This document shows positions 18,049-27,014 of a stretch of 64,000 nucleotides of DNA, piece after piece (within the stretch, counting starts at the first letter, position 1; each line of letters opens with the position of its first letter). The stretch comes from Streptomyces sp. DH41 (GTDB lineage: Bacteria; Actinomycetota; Actinomycetes; Streptomycetales; Streptomycetaceae): assembly GCF_029813785.1 (NCBI RefSeq), contig NZ_JARVKY010000002.1:434001-498000 (forward strand). The letters run 5' to 3'. The notes under the pieces were generated by a model, which did no database searches, had not been told where the DNA came from, and saw nothing but the letters and a program-made list of their open reading frames with translations. The position numbers and the translations under genes are program-made.

Positions 18049-19014
18049 ATGCCCACCACTGCATCCGCTGTTCCCGCACACGGACTCGCCGACGTCACCG
18101 CGTCCGACAGCACGCTGCGCCGCTTCCTCCACGGGCTGCCCGGCGTCGACACGGTCGGCCTGGAGGCGCGCGCCGCCTCGCTCGGCACCCGTTCCATCAA
18201 GACCACCGCGAAGGCGTACGCCATCGACCTCGCCATCTCGATGGTCGACCTGACGACGCTGGAAGGCGCGGACACCCCGGGCAAGGTCCGGGCGCTCGGC
18301 GCGAAGGCGGTCCGCCCCGACCCGACCGACCGCGCGACCCCCGCCACGGCGGCCGTCTGCGTCTATCCCGACATGGTGCCCACCGCCAAGGAGGCCGTCG
18401 CCGGCTCGGGCGTCAAGGTCGCCTCGGTCGCCACCGCGTTCCCGGCGGGCCGTGCCTCGCTCGCGGTCAAGCTGGCCGACGTGCGCGAGGCCGTGACGGC
18501 GGGTGCGGACGAGGTCGACATGGTCATCGACCGCGGGGCCTTCCTCGCGGGGAACTACATGAAGGTGTACGACGAGATCGCCGCCGTGAAGGAGGCCTGC
18601 GGGACGAGTGCCCGCCTGAAGGTCATCTTCGAGACCGGCGAGCTGTCGACGTACGACAACATCCGCCGCGCGAGCTGGCTCGGCATGCTGGCGGGCGCCG
18701 ACTTCATCAAGACGTCCACCGGCAAGGTCGCGGTCAACGCGACCCCGTCCAACACCCTCCTGATGCTGGAGGCGGTCCGCGACTTCCGCGCGCAGACCGG
18801 CGTCCAGGTCGGCGTGAAGCCGGCCGGCGGTATCCGTACCACCAAGGACGCGATCAAGTTCCTCGTCCTGGTCAACGAGACCGCGGGCGGGGACTGGCTG
18901 GACAACCACTGGTTCCGCTTCGGCGCCTCCTCGCTCCTGAACGACCTGCTGATGCAGCGTCAGAAGCTGGCCACGGGCCGTTACAGCGGCCCCGACTACG
19001 TGACGGTGGACTGA
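18049..19014 (+). CDS. deoC: Deoxyribose-phosphate aldolase
   Basis: The 321-residue class I aldolase cleaves 2-deoxyribose-5-phosphate to glyceraldehyde-3-phosphate and acetaldehyde. ADFIKTSTGKVAVNATPSNT carries the Schiff-base lysine (FIKTSTG), GVKPAGGIRTTKDAIKFL the second catalytic lysine (VKPAGGIR), and ADEVDMVIDRGAFLAGNY the conserved acidic block. An in-frame GTG at 18043 is an alternative start two residues longer; neither has a clear ribosome binding site, in line with a very short leader. The stop lies five bases before the aldehyde dehydrogenase gene, which would remove the acetaldehyde formed. Confidence 0.95.
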   Translation: MPTTASAVPAHGLADVTASDSTLRRFLHGLPGVDTVGLEARAASLGTRSIKTTAKAYAIDLAISMVDLTTLEGADTPGKVRALGAKAVRPDPTDRATPATAAVCVYPDMVPTAKEAVAGSGVKVASVATAFPAGRASLAVKLADVREAVTAGADEVDMVIDRGAFLAGNYMKVYDEIAAVKEACGTSARLKVIFETGELSTYDNIRRASWLGMLAGADFIKTSTGKVAVNATPSNTLLMLEAVRDFRAQTGVQVGVKPAGGIRTTKDAIKFLVLVNETAGGDWLDNHWFRFGASSLLNDLLMQRQKLATGRYSGPDYVTVD

Positions 19015-19019
19015 TCACC

Positions 19020-20474
19020 ATGGCATCCGCATCCGCATCCGCATCCGCTTTCGAGTACGCCCCGGCGCCCGAGTCCCGCGCCGTCGTCGACATCGCCGCG
19101 TCCTACGGCCTGTTCATCGACGGCGAGTTCACGGAGGCCGCCGACGGCAAGGTCTTCAAGACCGTCTCCCCGTCCAGCGAGGAGGTCCTCTCCGAGGTCG
19201 CCGAGGCCGGTGAGGCGGACGTCGACCGCGCGGTGAAGGCCGCCCGCAAGGCGTTCGAGAAGTGGTCGGCGCTCCCCGGCTCCGAGCGCGCGAAGTACCT
19301 CTTCCGCATCGCCCGCATCATCCAGGAGCGCAGCCGCGAGCTGGCCGTCCTGGAAACCCTCGACAACGGCAAGCCGATCAGGGAGACCCGCGACGCGGAC
19401 CTCCCCCTGGTCGCCGCGCACTTCTTCTACTACGCGGGCTGGGCCGACAAGCTCGACCACGCCGGCTACGGAGCGAACCCGAAGCCGCTGGGCGTGGCCG
19501 GCCAGGTCATCCCGTGGAACTTCCCCCTCCTGATGCTGGCGTGGAAGATCGCCCCGGCGCTGGCGACCGGCAACACGGTCGTCCTCAAGCCCGCCGAGAC
19601 GACCCCTCTCTCCGCCCTCTTCTTCGCGGACATCTGCCGTCAGGCGGGCCTGCCCAGGGGCGTCGTCAACATCGTCACCGGTAACGGCCGCGCGGGCGCC
19701 GCGCTGGTCGCCCACCCCGACGTGAACAAGGTCGCCTTCACGGGCTCCACGGCCGTCGGCAAGCAGATCGCGCGTACGGTCGCGGGCACCCGCAAGAAGC
19801 TGACCCTCGAACTGGGCGGCAAGGGCGCCAACATCGTCTTCGACGACGCCCCGATCGACCAGGCCGTAGAGGGCATCGTCAACGGCATCTTCTTCAACCA
19901 GGGCCAGGTCTGCTGCGCGGGCAGCCGCCTCCTGGTGCAGGAGTCGATCCACGACGAGCTCCTGGACTCCCTCAAGCGCAGGCTCACCACCCTCCGCCTG
20001 GGCGACCCGCTGGACAAGAACACCGACATCGGCGCGATCAACTCCGCCGAGCAGCTGGCCCGGATCACCGCGCTGGCCGACCAGGGCGAGGCGGAGGGCG
20101 CCGAGCGCTGGTCCCCGGCCTGCGAACTGCCGTCGTCCGGTTACTGGTTCGCCCCGACGCTCTTCACGAACGTCACCCAGGCGCACACGGTGGCCCGCGA
20201 CGAGATCTTCGGCCCCGTCCTGTCCGTCCTCACCTTCCGTACGCCGGACGAGGCGGTCGCCAAGGCGAACAACACGCCCTACGGCCTCTCCGCGGGCATC
20301 TGGACGGAGAAGGGCTCGCGCATCCTGGCGGTCGCGAACAAGCTCCGTGCCGGTGTGATCTGGTCCAACACGTTCAACAAGTTCGACCCGACGTCGCCGT
20401 TCGGCGGCTACAAGGAGTCGGGCTTCGGCCGCGAGGGCGGCCGCCACGGCCTGGAGGCGTACCTCGATGTCTGA
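19020..20474 (+). CDS. Aldehyde dehydrogenase, catalytic member of an ALDH16-like pair
   Basis: This 484-residue NAD(P)-dependent aldehyde dehydrogenase has the cofactor-binding segments GQVIPWNFPLLMLAWK and KPAETTPLSAL, GFTGS-type turn AFTGSTAVGKQIA, the general-base Glu in LELGGKGANIV and the catalytic Cys in FNQGQVCCAGSRLLV. IFGPVLSVLTF follows. The start codon is followed by four GCATCC hexamers coding an Ala-Ser stretch. It is five bases behind deoC and overlaps the next gene by eight bases, so the three are one operon. Oxidising the acetaldehyde from DeoC to acetate is its likely job. Confidence 0.92.
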   Translation: MASASASASAFEYAPAPESRAVVDIAASYGLFIDGEFTEAADGKVFKTVSPSSEEVLSEVAEAGEADVDRAVKAARKAFEKWSALPGSERAKYLFRIARIIQERSRELAVLETLDNGKPIRETRDADLPLVAAHFFYYAGWADKLDHAGYGANPKPLGVAGQVIPWNFPLLMLAWKIAPALATGNTVVLKPAETTPLSALFFADICRQAGLPRGVVNIVTGNGRAGAALVAHPDVNKVAFTGSTAVGKQIARTVAGTRKKLTLELGGKGANIVFDDAPIDQAVEGIVNGIFFNQGQVCCAGSRLLVQESIHDELLDSLKRRLTTLRLGDPLDKNTDIGAINSAEQLARITALADQGEAEGAERWSPACELPSSGYWFAPTLFTNVTQAHTVARDEIFGPVLSVLTFRTPDEAVAKANNTPYGLSAGIWTEKGSRILAVANKLRAGVIWSNTFNKFDPTSPFGGYKESGFGREGGRHGLEAYLDV

Positions 20475-21360
20475 GCGACTCAATGTGCTGAAGACCTACA
20501 AGCTGTACGTCGGCGGGAAGTTCCCGCGTTCCGAGAGCGGCCGGGTGTACGAGGTGTCGGACTCGAAGGGCAAGTGGCTGGCGAACGCCCCGCTCTCCTC
20601 CCGCAAGGACGCCCGTGACGCGGTGGTCGCCGCGCGCAAGGCGTTCGGCGGCTGGTCGGGTGCGACGGCGTACAACCGCGGCCAGATCCTCTACCGCGTC
20701 GCCGAGATGCTGGAGGGCCGCCGCGACCAGTACGTCGCGGAGGTCGCCGACGCCGAGGGCCTGTCGAAGTCGAAGGCGGGCCTCCAGGTGGACGCGGCGA
20801 TCGACCGCTGGGTCTGGTACGCCGGCTGGACCGACAAGATCGCCCAGGTGGTGGGCGGCGGCAACCCGGTCGCGGGCCCCTTCTTCAACCTGTCCTCCCC
20901 GGAGCCGACGGGCGTGGTGGCCGTCCTCGCCCCGCAGGAGTCGTCGCTCCTGGGCCTGGTCTCGGTCGTCGCCCCGGTGATCGCGACGGGCAACACGGCG
21001 GTCGTGGTGGCGTCGGAGAAGTCCCCGCTCCCCGCCCTCTCCCTCGGCGAGGTCCTGGCCACCTCCGACGTCCCCGGCGGCGTGGTCAACATCCTCTCCG
21101 GCCGTACGGCGGAGCTCGCCGCGCCGCTCGCCGCCCACCAGGACGTCAACGCGATCGACCTCGCGGGCGCCGACGAGACGCTGGCGAAGGAGCTGGAGAT
21201 CGCGGCGGCGGACAACCTCAAGCGCGTCCTTCGTCCACAGCCTGTGGACGGCGTCGACTGGTCGACGGATCCCGGCACCGACCGCATGACGGCGTTCCTG
21301 GAGACGAAGACGGTCTGGCACCCGACGGGCGCGCTGGGCGCGTCCGGCTCCGCCTACTGA
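20467..21360 (+). CDS. Aldehyde dehydrogenase-like protein without catalytic domain
   Basis: This 297-residue protein matches only the first part of an aldehyde dehydrogenase: YKLYVGGKFPRSESGRVYEV, the VVAARKAFGGWSGATAYNRG helix, GVVAVLAPQESSLLGLVSVV and GNTAVVVASEKSPLPALSL. The cofactor region is degenerate, and neither the ELGG glutamate nor the GQxC cysteine is present; the protein ends with a short unrelated tail. It overlaps the preceding full-length enzyme gene by eight bases. The pair looks like the catalytic and inactive halves of the two-domain ALDH16 family carried as separate genes. A structural or regulatory partner role is inferred. A strong terminator follows. Confidence 0.85.
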   Translation: MSERLNVLKTYKLYVGGKFPRSESGRVYEVSDSKGKWLANAPLSSRKDARDAVVAARKAFGGWSGATAYNRGQILYRVAEMLEGRRDQYVAEVADAEGLSKSKAGLQVDAAIDRWVWYAGWTDKIAQVVGGGNPVAGPFFNLSSPEPTGVVAVLAPQESSLLGLVSVVAPVIATGNTAVVVASEKSPLPALSLGEVLATSDVPGGVVNILSGRTAELAAPLAAHQDVNAIDLAGADETLAKELEIAAADNLKRVLRPQPVDGVDWSTDPGTDRMTAFLETKTVWHPTGALGASGSAY

Positions 21361-21385
21361 GCGAGTGGCTCCGCGCGTCCCACGC

Positions 21386-21423
21386 GGGTGGTCCCGGCGG
21401 CTTTGCCGGGACCACCCGCTTTT
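21386..21423 (+). terminator. Rho-independent terminator behind the deoC-ALDH operon
   Basis: GGGTGGTCCCGGC pairs perfectly with GCCGGGACCACCC across a 6-base loop, followed by GCTTTTT. It ends the operon 26 bases after the stop and also marks the left border of the defence island, whose last gene ends at 21434 on the other strand. Confidence 0.92.
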
Positions 21424-21433
21424 TCCCCACCTG

Positions 21434-24400
21434 TCAGTCGAACGCCGTTCTGGTACCGCCTCCGTGCTCAGTGACCCGCGGGCGGCACTGGATCTTGGCG
21501 GTTCCCTGCGTGAAGGCTTCGTCCGTCGCCTTGCTCGACCAGAGGTAGGCCTCGCCCGGCTGAAGCGCCGCCATCTTCTGCGGAGTAAGGCCGCCCAGGG
21601 CGGTGTTCACCTTCTGCAAGTACTTGAGCCACGCCGGTGAGGTGAATTTGTGCAGCACGATTTCACTGGACAGCTCGATCAGTGCTGTCGGAACAGACGG
21701 CGGGTCCTGGCTGGCGACGATGACGGACATCCCTTTGTGCCGCATCTCGCGGACACTCGAGACGAGCCCCGCCACCAGGTCTCCGCTGTCCGCGTACTTG
21801 TGCGCCTCGTCGAAGACGACCAGTTTGTTGAATGTCTCGTCCGACTGTTGTGCCTCTGCGAACAGCTGCATCAGCACGACGAACAGACCGAGCGCATCGC
21901 TCTTCTCGATGTCGTCGGAGCGTACGTCGACGATGATCAGCCGACCGGGCCGGACCAGATCACGCAACCGAGTGGTGTCGTCGATGAAGCCCTCCGCCAG
22001 CTCCAGCCGCGCCTTGGCCTGTTTCTTGAGGTGATCGGCGAGATCGGAGTTCTCGATACCCTGGCGGACGGCGTCCAGGGTGAGGTCCTTGCGGTTCTGC
22101 TTGATGATCCGGTTGACCTGCCGGATGTAGGTGGCCTGATTACCGACGGCCCCCATGAGGAACCGCCAGTGACTCGCCTTGAGTTCGGAGGAGGCGAAGG
22201 TCAGGGGCAGGACCTCCAGGTCCGGGAATTCCTCCCGCCGGTCTTCCAGGTTCTCCGTGGGGACGAGCATCATCACGTCCTCCAGCCCCACCGGGTCGGC
22301 CCCGTAACGCAGCCGCAGGGCAGCCCGTTGTCCCTCGTCGTCATTGGGGCGGATCATGCTGGTGAATTCGGGGGCGTAGTCGGACGTCTCGCTGTAGTGG
22401 AACACCATGCTCGCCAGCGGCTTGCCGAGCCGGTTGATTCCCGGCACCGGCCTGGAGGCCATTTCGAGGATGGCTCCCAGAGTGTAGCTCTTGCCGCCTC
22501 CCTGGACGCCGAACAGACTCATCGTGTGGGTCTCGTAGAGGTCCAGGGCGACCCGGCGGCCTGCACTGGTGCCGATGAGGCCGTACTGGGGAGAGGGCTT
22601 GGCCACTCCGAGTACGACATCGGCAACCGGTCCCCGAGTGCCGTCGTTGATGTCTCCCGTGTCCACGGTCCTGGCATCCGGGTCCGGCCGAGGTGTCGGA
22701 TCCTCGCCGTCGGTGCCCTGCGGTTCCGGCTCGGCAGAGGGCTCTTGAGGCTCCGCCGGGGTCGGCGCCTCCCGCCCCGGCTCGTCGCCCGTTGTCTCAC
22801 CTGCGTACGGCTCCGCCTCATGTCCCGGATCGTCGTCCTCGGTGTCCAAGGGGAGCGGCCCGGGTTCGTCCGGCATAATTCGCTCGCGATCCCGCGGCCG
22901 GAGCGTCGCGAGCGCCGCTGCATCCGCGTCTCCGGGCAGCGCAGGGCCCGTGCCCGGCACCAGACCGGTACGCTCCGGCTCCGTTCCGTCGTCGTTCTCC
23001 CCGGCCGTCTCGGAGCGCTCCGCCTCCTCCTCCGGTCCGCGCAGATACTCCGTTCGGATGTCGTCGAGCATCCGCAGGGCGTGTTCCCGGCCGACCCGGT
23101 GGTAGGTGATGCCGTCCACGGTTTCGATGTCCAGTCCACCCGCCGACAGATCGAAGACCAGGCCGGTGGCAGTGAACTCCCAGGTGAAGTGGTGGTCCAG
23201 GTGGTCGAGAAGCCAGCGCGCCTCGTCCCGGGACTTCGCGGACAAGAGGCCGTACCGGTCCGCGCGTGCGAGGTAGTGGCCCAGCAGCGTGCGCAGGGTG
23301 ACGTTCTGAAGTGGACGGTCGCTGCGGGTAAGGGCCGGATCGAACAGTCCGGTGAGCACCCGCCGGGTGTTGTCCAGCTGGGTGCGGATCCGCTGCCGTG
23401 TCGACTCCAGGGACGCCAGGCCTCCCGCACCGGTGAAGCACTTGACCTCGATCAGCCGGCAGGTGATGGTCGCGCGTTCCGCGTCCAGATCGAACAGGGC
23501 CAGGTCCGTACGGTGCAGCCTGACCTCCGTGTCGCCCGCGGCCGAGCGTCGCTGTTGTTCCGCGTAGAGCTCGGGATGTGCGTCGAGTGGCACCAGGATC
23601 TGGTGCCGCAGTGCACTGCGGTGCTCCAGGTAGAGACGGGCCAGCGCCAGCCCCACCACCTCGGTGCGTCCGCTCTCGCTCAGTGCCGCCAGTTTGAACG
23701 CCAGATTGCCCGACAGTTCCCGCAACTGGTCGAAGAAGGTGCGGACATGACGCTGTTCGATACTCAGTCTGCGGTCCGCGAGGACCGGTTCCAGTAGCGC
23801 CCTCAGCTCGTCGACGGAGCGTGAGGAGACCACGATGTGGCTGCTCATGCCCGCCACCGAGGAGGCCGTGTAGTCGATGACGTACTCGGCCCGGTTCGGG
23901 CGCCCGTGGTCGAAGTACTCGGCACCGAGCGTACGGTCCACGGTGACCACCCAGTCGCTCATGCGGTGCACGTCGTGCAGCAGTGACCGGTCGTCCGTAC
24001 CGAGGCTGAGGCTGATCTGGGGCAGCATGCCGGGCCTGGGCTCCCCCGCGGTGGCCGCGACCACGGCGGCCGACATCGTGGCGGGCAGTGCGGCGAGCAG
24101 GTCTCCGGTGATCTCCGCACCGGGCAGCGGGTCCGTTACACCGTGCCGGGGGCGGCGGCTCCAGATCGCCGATCCGCCGTCCTCGCTGTAGTGGCTGGTC
24201 ATCTCCTGCACGAGTCCGTGCACGGCTGCCCGGCCGGAGGCGGGGCGGCCGGGGGCGATGTCGTGCCGCTCTCCGCCGAACGGGGCGAACAGGAAGCTGA
24301 GGTGCGCGGGAAAGTCCTCGTGGCCGGAGGTGAGGTCGGCAAGGTCCCGTACGAGCACGGACAGCTTCGGGCGCAGTGGATCGCCCGGCGTGGAGAAGGC

Positions 24401-26998
24401 CTCGGCGGCCGTGGTTCGTGCCCCGTCCCGGGGTGCGAAGAGGTCGGTGAGGGCGGCCCCTGCCCAGGGATCGTCGGCAGCCGGGGTGAACAGCCGCACC
24501 GTGTACCGCAGATGGGCGAGGTGGCGGCGCTCCTGGAGGGAGATGAGCATGTCCGTGAGCAGTTCACCGCGACCGGCACCCACCGCGTTGATGATCAGGG
24601 AGTCGGCGTAGGGGTGGAGGCGGATATAGCGCTCGACCCGGTCGGCAAGGTCCGCGCCGGTGACATCGCCGCTGCTGGTAGCAGCACCGTCCGCGCCGAG
24701 GGCCGTGGCGATCCGGGCGACGGTGCCGCGCGGATTCTCGGCCTCGCTCGGCAGGCAGACCTGCCAATGGTTGGTCAGGAGTCCGGCGGCGAAGGTGAGC
24801 TCTCCTGTGCCGAGGGGCACCGTGAGGGGGAAGCCCAGAGGCGCCAGTTTCCGCTCAAGCGCTTCGAGCCGTTCCAAGACGGCTGCTCTGTCGTCGTGTT
24901 CCGCTTCACTGAGCCAGTGGTCGGCCAGGGCGGTGTGGCCGCTGCCCCACAACATCCGCAGGGGGTGGGTGGGTGCCACGAGCACGGCGCCGGAGCGGTT
25001 GCCGTCCGGGGCGGCCAGGGTCACGGGCAGGGTGTCGGTGCTCAACAGCTGGTGGAGTTCGCCGCGGTGCGTGTCCGTGTCGCGCGCGTACGGATCCTCC
25101 AGGGCGCGCAGACAGGCCGTCAGCGCGTCCAGGTAGGCCTCCGCGTAGGCCTCGGTCAGGGAGCGCAGGTCCCGGGGGTCCCTTCCTTCCACCACCTGTG
25201 CGTCCTCGCCGGTCTGTTCCCCGGTGATGGCCGAGAACAGGACGGTACGTGCGTGCAGGTACGTGGTGTACGCGGGTGTGGGACCGGTGTGTTGTGCTGT
25301 GGGCCGGGTGTCGGGGCGCAGGTGTGCTGCGTCGGCCGCGTCGATCTCCACCGTGGGGCCGGTCAGGGTGTGGGGGCGGGCCAGAAGAGACTGCTGGGCC
25401 TCGGCGAGCCGTCTCGGGAGGTCGAGGAGGAAGGGCGTGCCGGCGCCGAAAGACGCGCGCAGGGACCGGGTCTTGGCTCCCGTGCTCGCCCAGGTGACAT
25501 CCCGGCAGGTGATACGCCAGGGGTCGCGTCCCTCGGCCCGCGCGGTGAAACGCAGCCGGTTGAGGGCCTGGGCCACATCCGAGGCGTGCTGGACGCGAGG
25601 GACCGGGGGCTCGTCGAATTCTCCGTCCGGCACCACGTAGAAGCGGTCGCTCTCCGCCGCCCGCCGTCCGTGGCCATGACCGGTCCGGGTCACGGGCAGC
25701 GGCTCGCCGTGGTCGTCCAGCGGCGTGACCCTGGCGAAGTGCCAGCCTTCCTCCCATTCTGTGCTCCGGCGTCCGCGTTTCAGCTTCACCTGGGTCCTGT
25801 GTGCGTTCCGGGTGGTGCGGCGGTGCGCCGGGATGGTGGCGCTGAGCCCGGTGGGACTGACCACCACCGTGCTGTCGTCGTCCCCGTCGCCCGCCGATTC
25901 CGAGCAGATCTCGACCTTGAAGTGCGCGAGGCCCGTGATGGTGCGGGCGTCGGGGTCCACCGCGAAGGACACCGGCAGGGAGGTGAGCCCGCCGGGCAGC
26001 AGGTAGCGGGCGCCGAAGACGCGCTCCAGTACCGGGTGGTTGCGCAGATCCTCGTCGCTGTCCCCGACTTTCGGCAGGGCAGTCAGGTCGTCGACTTCGA
26101 CGGTGATCCGCTGGTCCCTGCGGTCCTGTTCCTCCGGCCAGTGGTGGAAGGCCAGCGGCCAGTTGTCCGGTTCGACGGCGATGGAACGGCACCACTGGCG
26201 GGGCTCGGCGAACGAGGTGCGTCCTGCGAAGGCGACCAACCGTTTCGTGAAGGCCTGCTGTTCCGCGCTGGAGCGGGGCAGGCCCAGGGAAAGAACCCGC
26301 TGTCGCGGGGTGGCGGCGTGGTCGCTGAGCGCGTCGACGACACGGCGGTTGCGCTCGCTCTTGTGGCCGACCAGCGCGGGATCGGAGAAGAGCCGGAAGT
26401 CGGGGATGAGTCCGAGTAGATGAACGGCCGCACCGGCCGCCTCCGGGTGGTGGTGGTTCTCCCTGAGTGTGAGCAGATACCGCACGGCGGCCTGGGCGTC
26501 GGCGCCCTTCGCCCCGCCGGCCGCCTGCGAGCCGAGCAGTTCCGTGACGGACGGGCGCAGTGCCTCCGGCACTTGGCCGAGCAAGGTCTGCCGCAGGGCC
26601 GCGTGCACGTCGTTCAGCGGCAGTTCCTCGAAGGTCGCGGTGGAGAAGGAGTCCTCCGCGCTGGCCCGGGTGCCGGGCGGGACGAAGACCAGCAGCGGGG
26701 GCCGCAGCGCCCCGGTGTCATCGGGGTTGCGCAGTTCCACGAGCCGGGTGCCGGTGATGGTCACGTCGCCGGCGTCGAGGTCCACTGCTCCCGGGTCGAG
26801 GACGTGGACCTGGGCCTCGGGTACCGCGGTGTGCAGTCTTCGGGTGAGGCTCACGGCCAGGTCGGTGTGCAGCCCTTCGACACGCATGCAGTGTCCGGCT
26901 TCCCTCCGTCGCAGCACGGAGACGATGCGGGGCAGCAGCGCCTGCTCCAGGGCCTGGCGCCACTGGGTTTCGGTGATCTCGGTCAGTCCGCGTGCCAT
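21434..26998 (-). CDS. HerA/FtsK-like ATPase with embedded PD-(D/E)XK motif, MAD8-like defence protein
   Basis: This giant 1854-residue protein ends the defence operon. The C-terminal 370 residues form a HerA/FtsK-type ATPase: Walker A GVQGGGKSYTLG (about 1496-1507), Walker B KLVVFDEAHKY (about 1722) and VIVASQDPPSVP before the C-terminus. A nuclease-like motif DLALFD...CRLIEVKCF (D, then EVK) lies near residues 1165-1185. The large N-terminal part has no fold I can name; LVAPTHPLRMLWGS (about 680) is a recognisable block of DptH/MAD8-like proteins. An acidic Pro/Glu-rich linker (about 1290-1440) separates the nuclease-like and ATPase parts. It probably moves along DNA and cuts unmodified phage DNA, but this is inference. 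It starts 16 bases behind the preceding gene. Confidence 0.85.
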   Translation of the reverse strand: MARGLTEITETQWRQALEQALLPRIVSVLRRREAGHCMRVEGLHTDLAVSLTRRLHTAVPEAQVHVLDPGAVDLDAGDVTITGTRLVELRNPDDTGALRPPLLVFVPPGTRASAEDSFSTATFEELPLNDVHAALRQTLLGQVPEALRPSVTELLGSQAAGGAKGADAQAAVRYLLTLRENHHHPEAAGAAVHLLGLIPDFRLFSDPALVGHKSERNRRVVDALSDHAATPRQRVLSLGLPRSSAEQQAFTKRLVAFAGRTSFAEPRQWCRSIAVEPDNWPLAFHHWPEEQDRRDQRITVEVDDLTALPKVGDSDEDLRNHPVLERVFGARYLLPGGLTSLPVSFAVDPDARTITGLAHFKVEICSESAGDGDDDSTVVVSPTGLSATIPAHRRTTRNAHRTQVKLKRGRRSTEWEEGWHFARVTPLDDHGEPLPVTRTGHGHGRRAAESDRFYVVPDGEFDEPPVPRVQHASDVAQALNRLRFTARAEGRDPWRITCRDVTWASTGAKTRSLRASFGAGTPFLLDLPRRLAEAQQSLLARPHTLTGPTVEIDAADAAHLRPDTRPTAQHTGPTPAYTTYLHARTVLFSAITGEQTGEDAQVVEGRDPRDLRSLTEAYAEAYLDALTACLRALEDPYARDTDTHRGELHQLLSTDTLPVTLAAPDGNRSGAVLVAPTHPLRMLWGSGHTALADHWLSEAEHDDRAAVLERLEALERKLAPLGFPLTVPLGTGELTFAAGLLTNHWQVCLPSEAENPRGTVARIATALGADGAATSSGDVTGADLADRVERYIRLHPYADSLIINAVGAGRGELLTDMLISLQERRHLAHLRYTVRLFTPAADDPWAGAALTDLFAPRDGARTTAAEAFSTPGDPLRPKLSVLVRDLADLTSGHEDFPAHLSFLFAPFGGERHDIAPGRPASGRAAVHGLVQEMTSHYSEDGGSAIWSRRPRHGVTDPLPGAEITGDLLAALPATMSAAVVAATAGEPRPGMLPQISLSLGTDDRSLLHDVHRMSDWVVTVDRTLGAEYFDHGRPNRAEYVIDYTASSVAGMSSHIVVSSRSVDELRALLEPVLADRRLSIEQRHVRTFFDQLRELSGNLAFKLAALSESGRTEVVGLALARLYLEHRSALRHQILVPLDAHPELYAEQQRRSAAGDTEVRLHRTDLALFDLDAERATITCRLIEVKCFTGAGGLASLESTRQRIRTQLDNTRRVLTGLFDPALTRSDRPLQNVTLRTLLGHYLARADRYGLLSAKSRDEARWLLDHLDHHFTWEFTATGLVFDLSAGGLDIETVDGITYHRVGREHALRMLDDIRTEYLRGPEEEAERSETAGENDDGTEPERTGLVPGTGPALPGDADAAALATLRPRDRERIMPDEPGPLPLDTEDDDPGHEAEPYAGETTGDEPGREAPTPAEPQEPSAEPEPQGTDGEDPTPRPDPDARTVDTGDINDGTRGPVADVVLGVAKPSPQYGLIGTSAGRRVALDLYETHTMSLFGVQGGGKSYTLGAILEMASRPVPGINRLGKPLASMVFHYSETSDYAPEFTSMIRPNDDEGQRAALRLRYGADPVGLEDVMMLVPTENLEDRREEFPDLEVLPLTFASSELKASHWRFLMGAVGNQATYIRQVNRIIKQNRKDLTLDAVRQGIENSDLADHLKKQAKARLELAEGFIDDTTRLRDLVRPGRLIIVDVRSDDIEKSDALGLFVVLMQLFAEAQQSDETFNKLVVFDEAHKYADSGDLVAGLVSSVREMRHKGMSVIVASQDPPSVPTALIELSSEIVLHKFTSPAWLKYLQKVNTALGGLTPQKMAALQPGEAYLWSSKATDEAFTQGTAKIQCRPRVTEHGGGTRTAFD

Positions 26999-27014
26999 GG
27001 TGGTCCGTTCTCCG

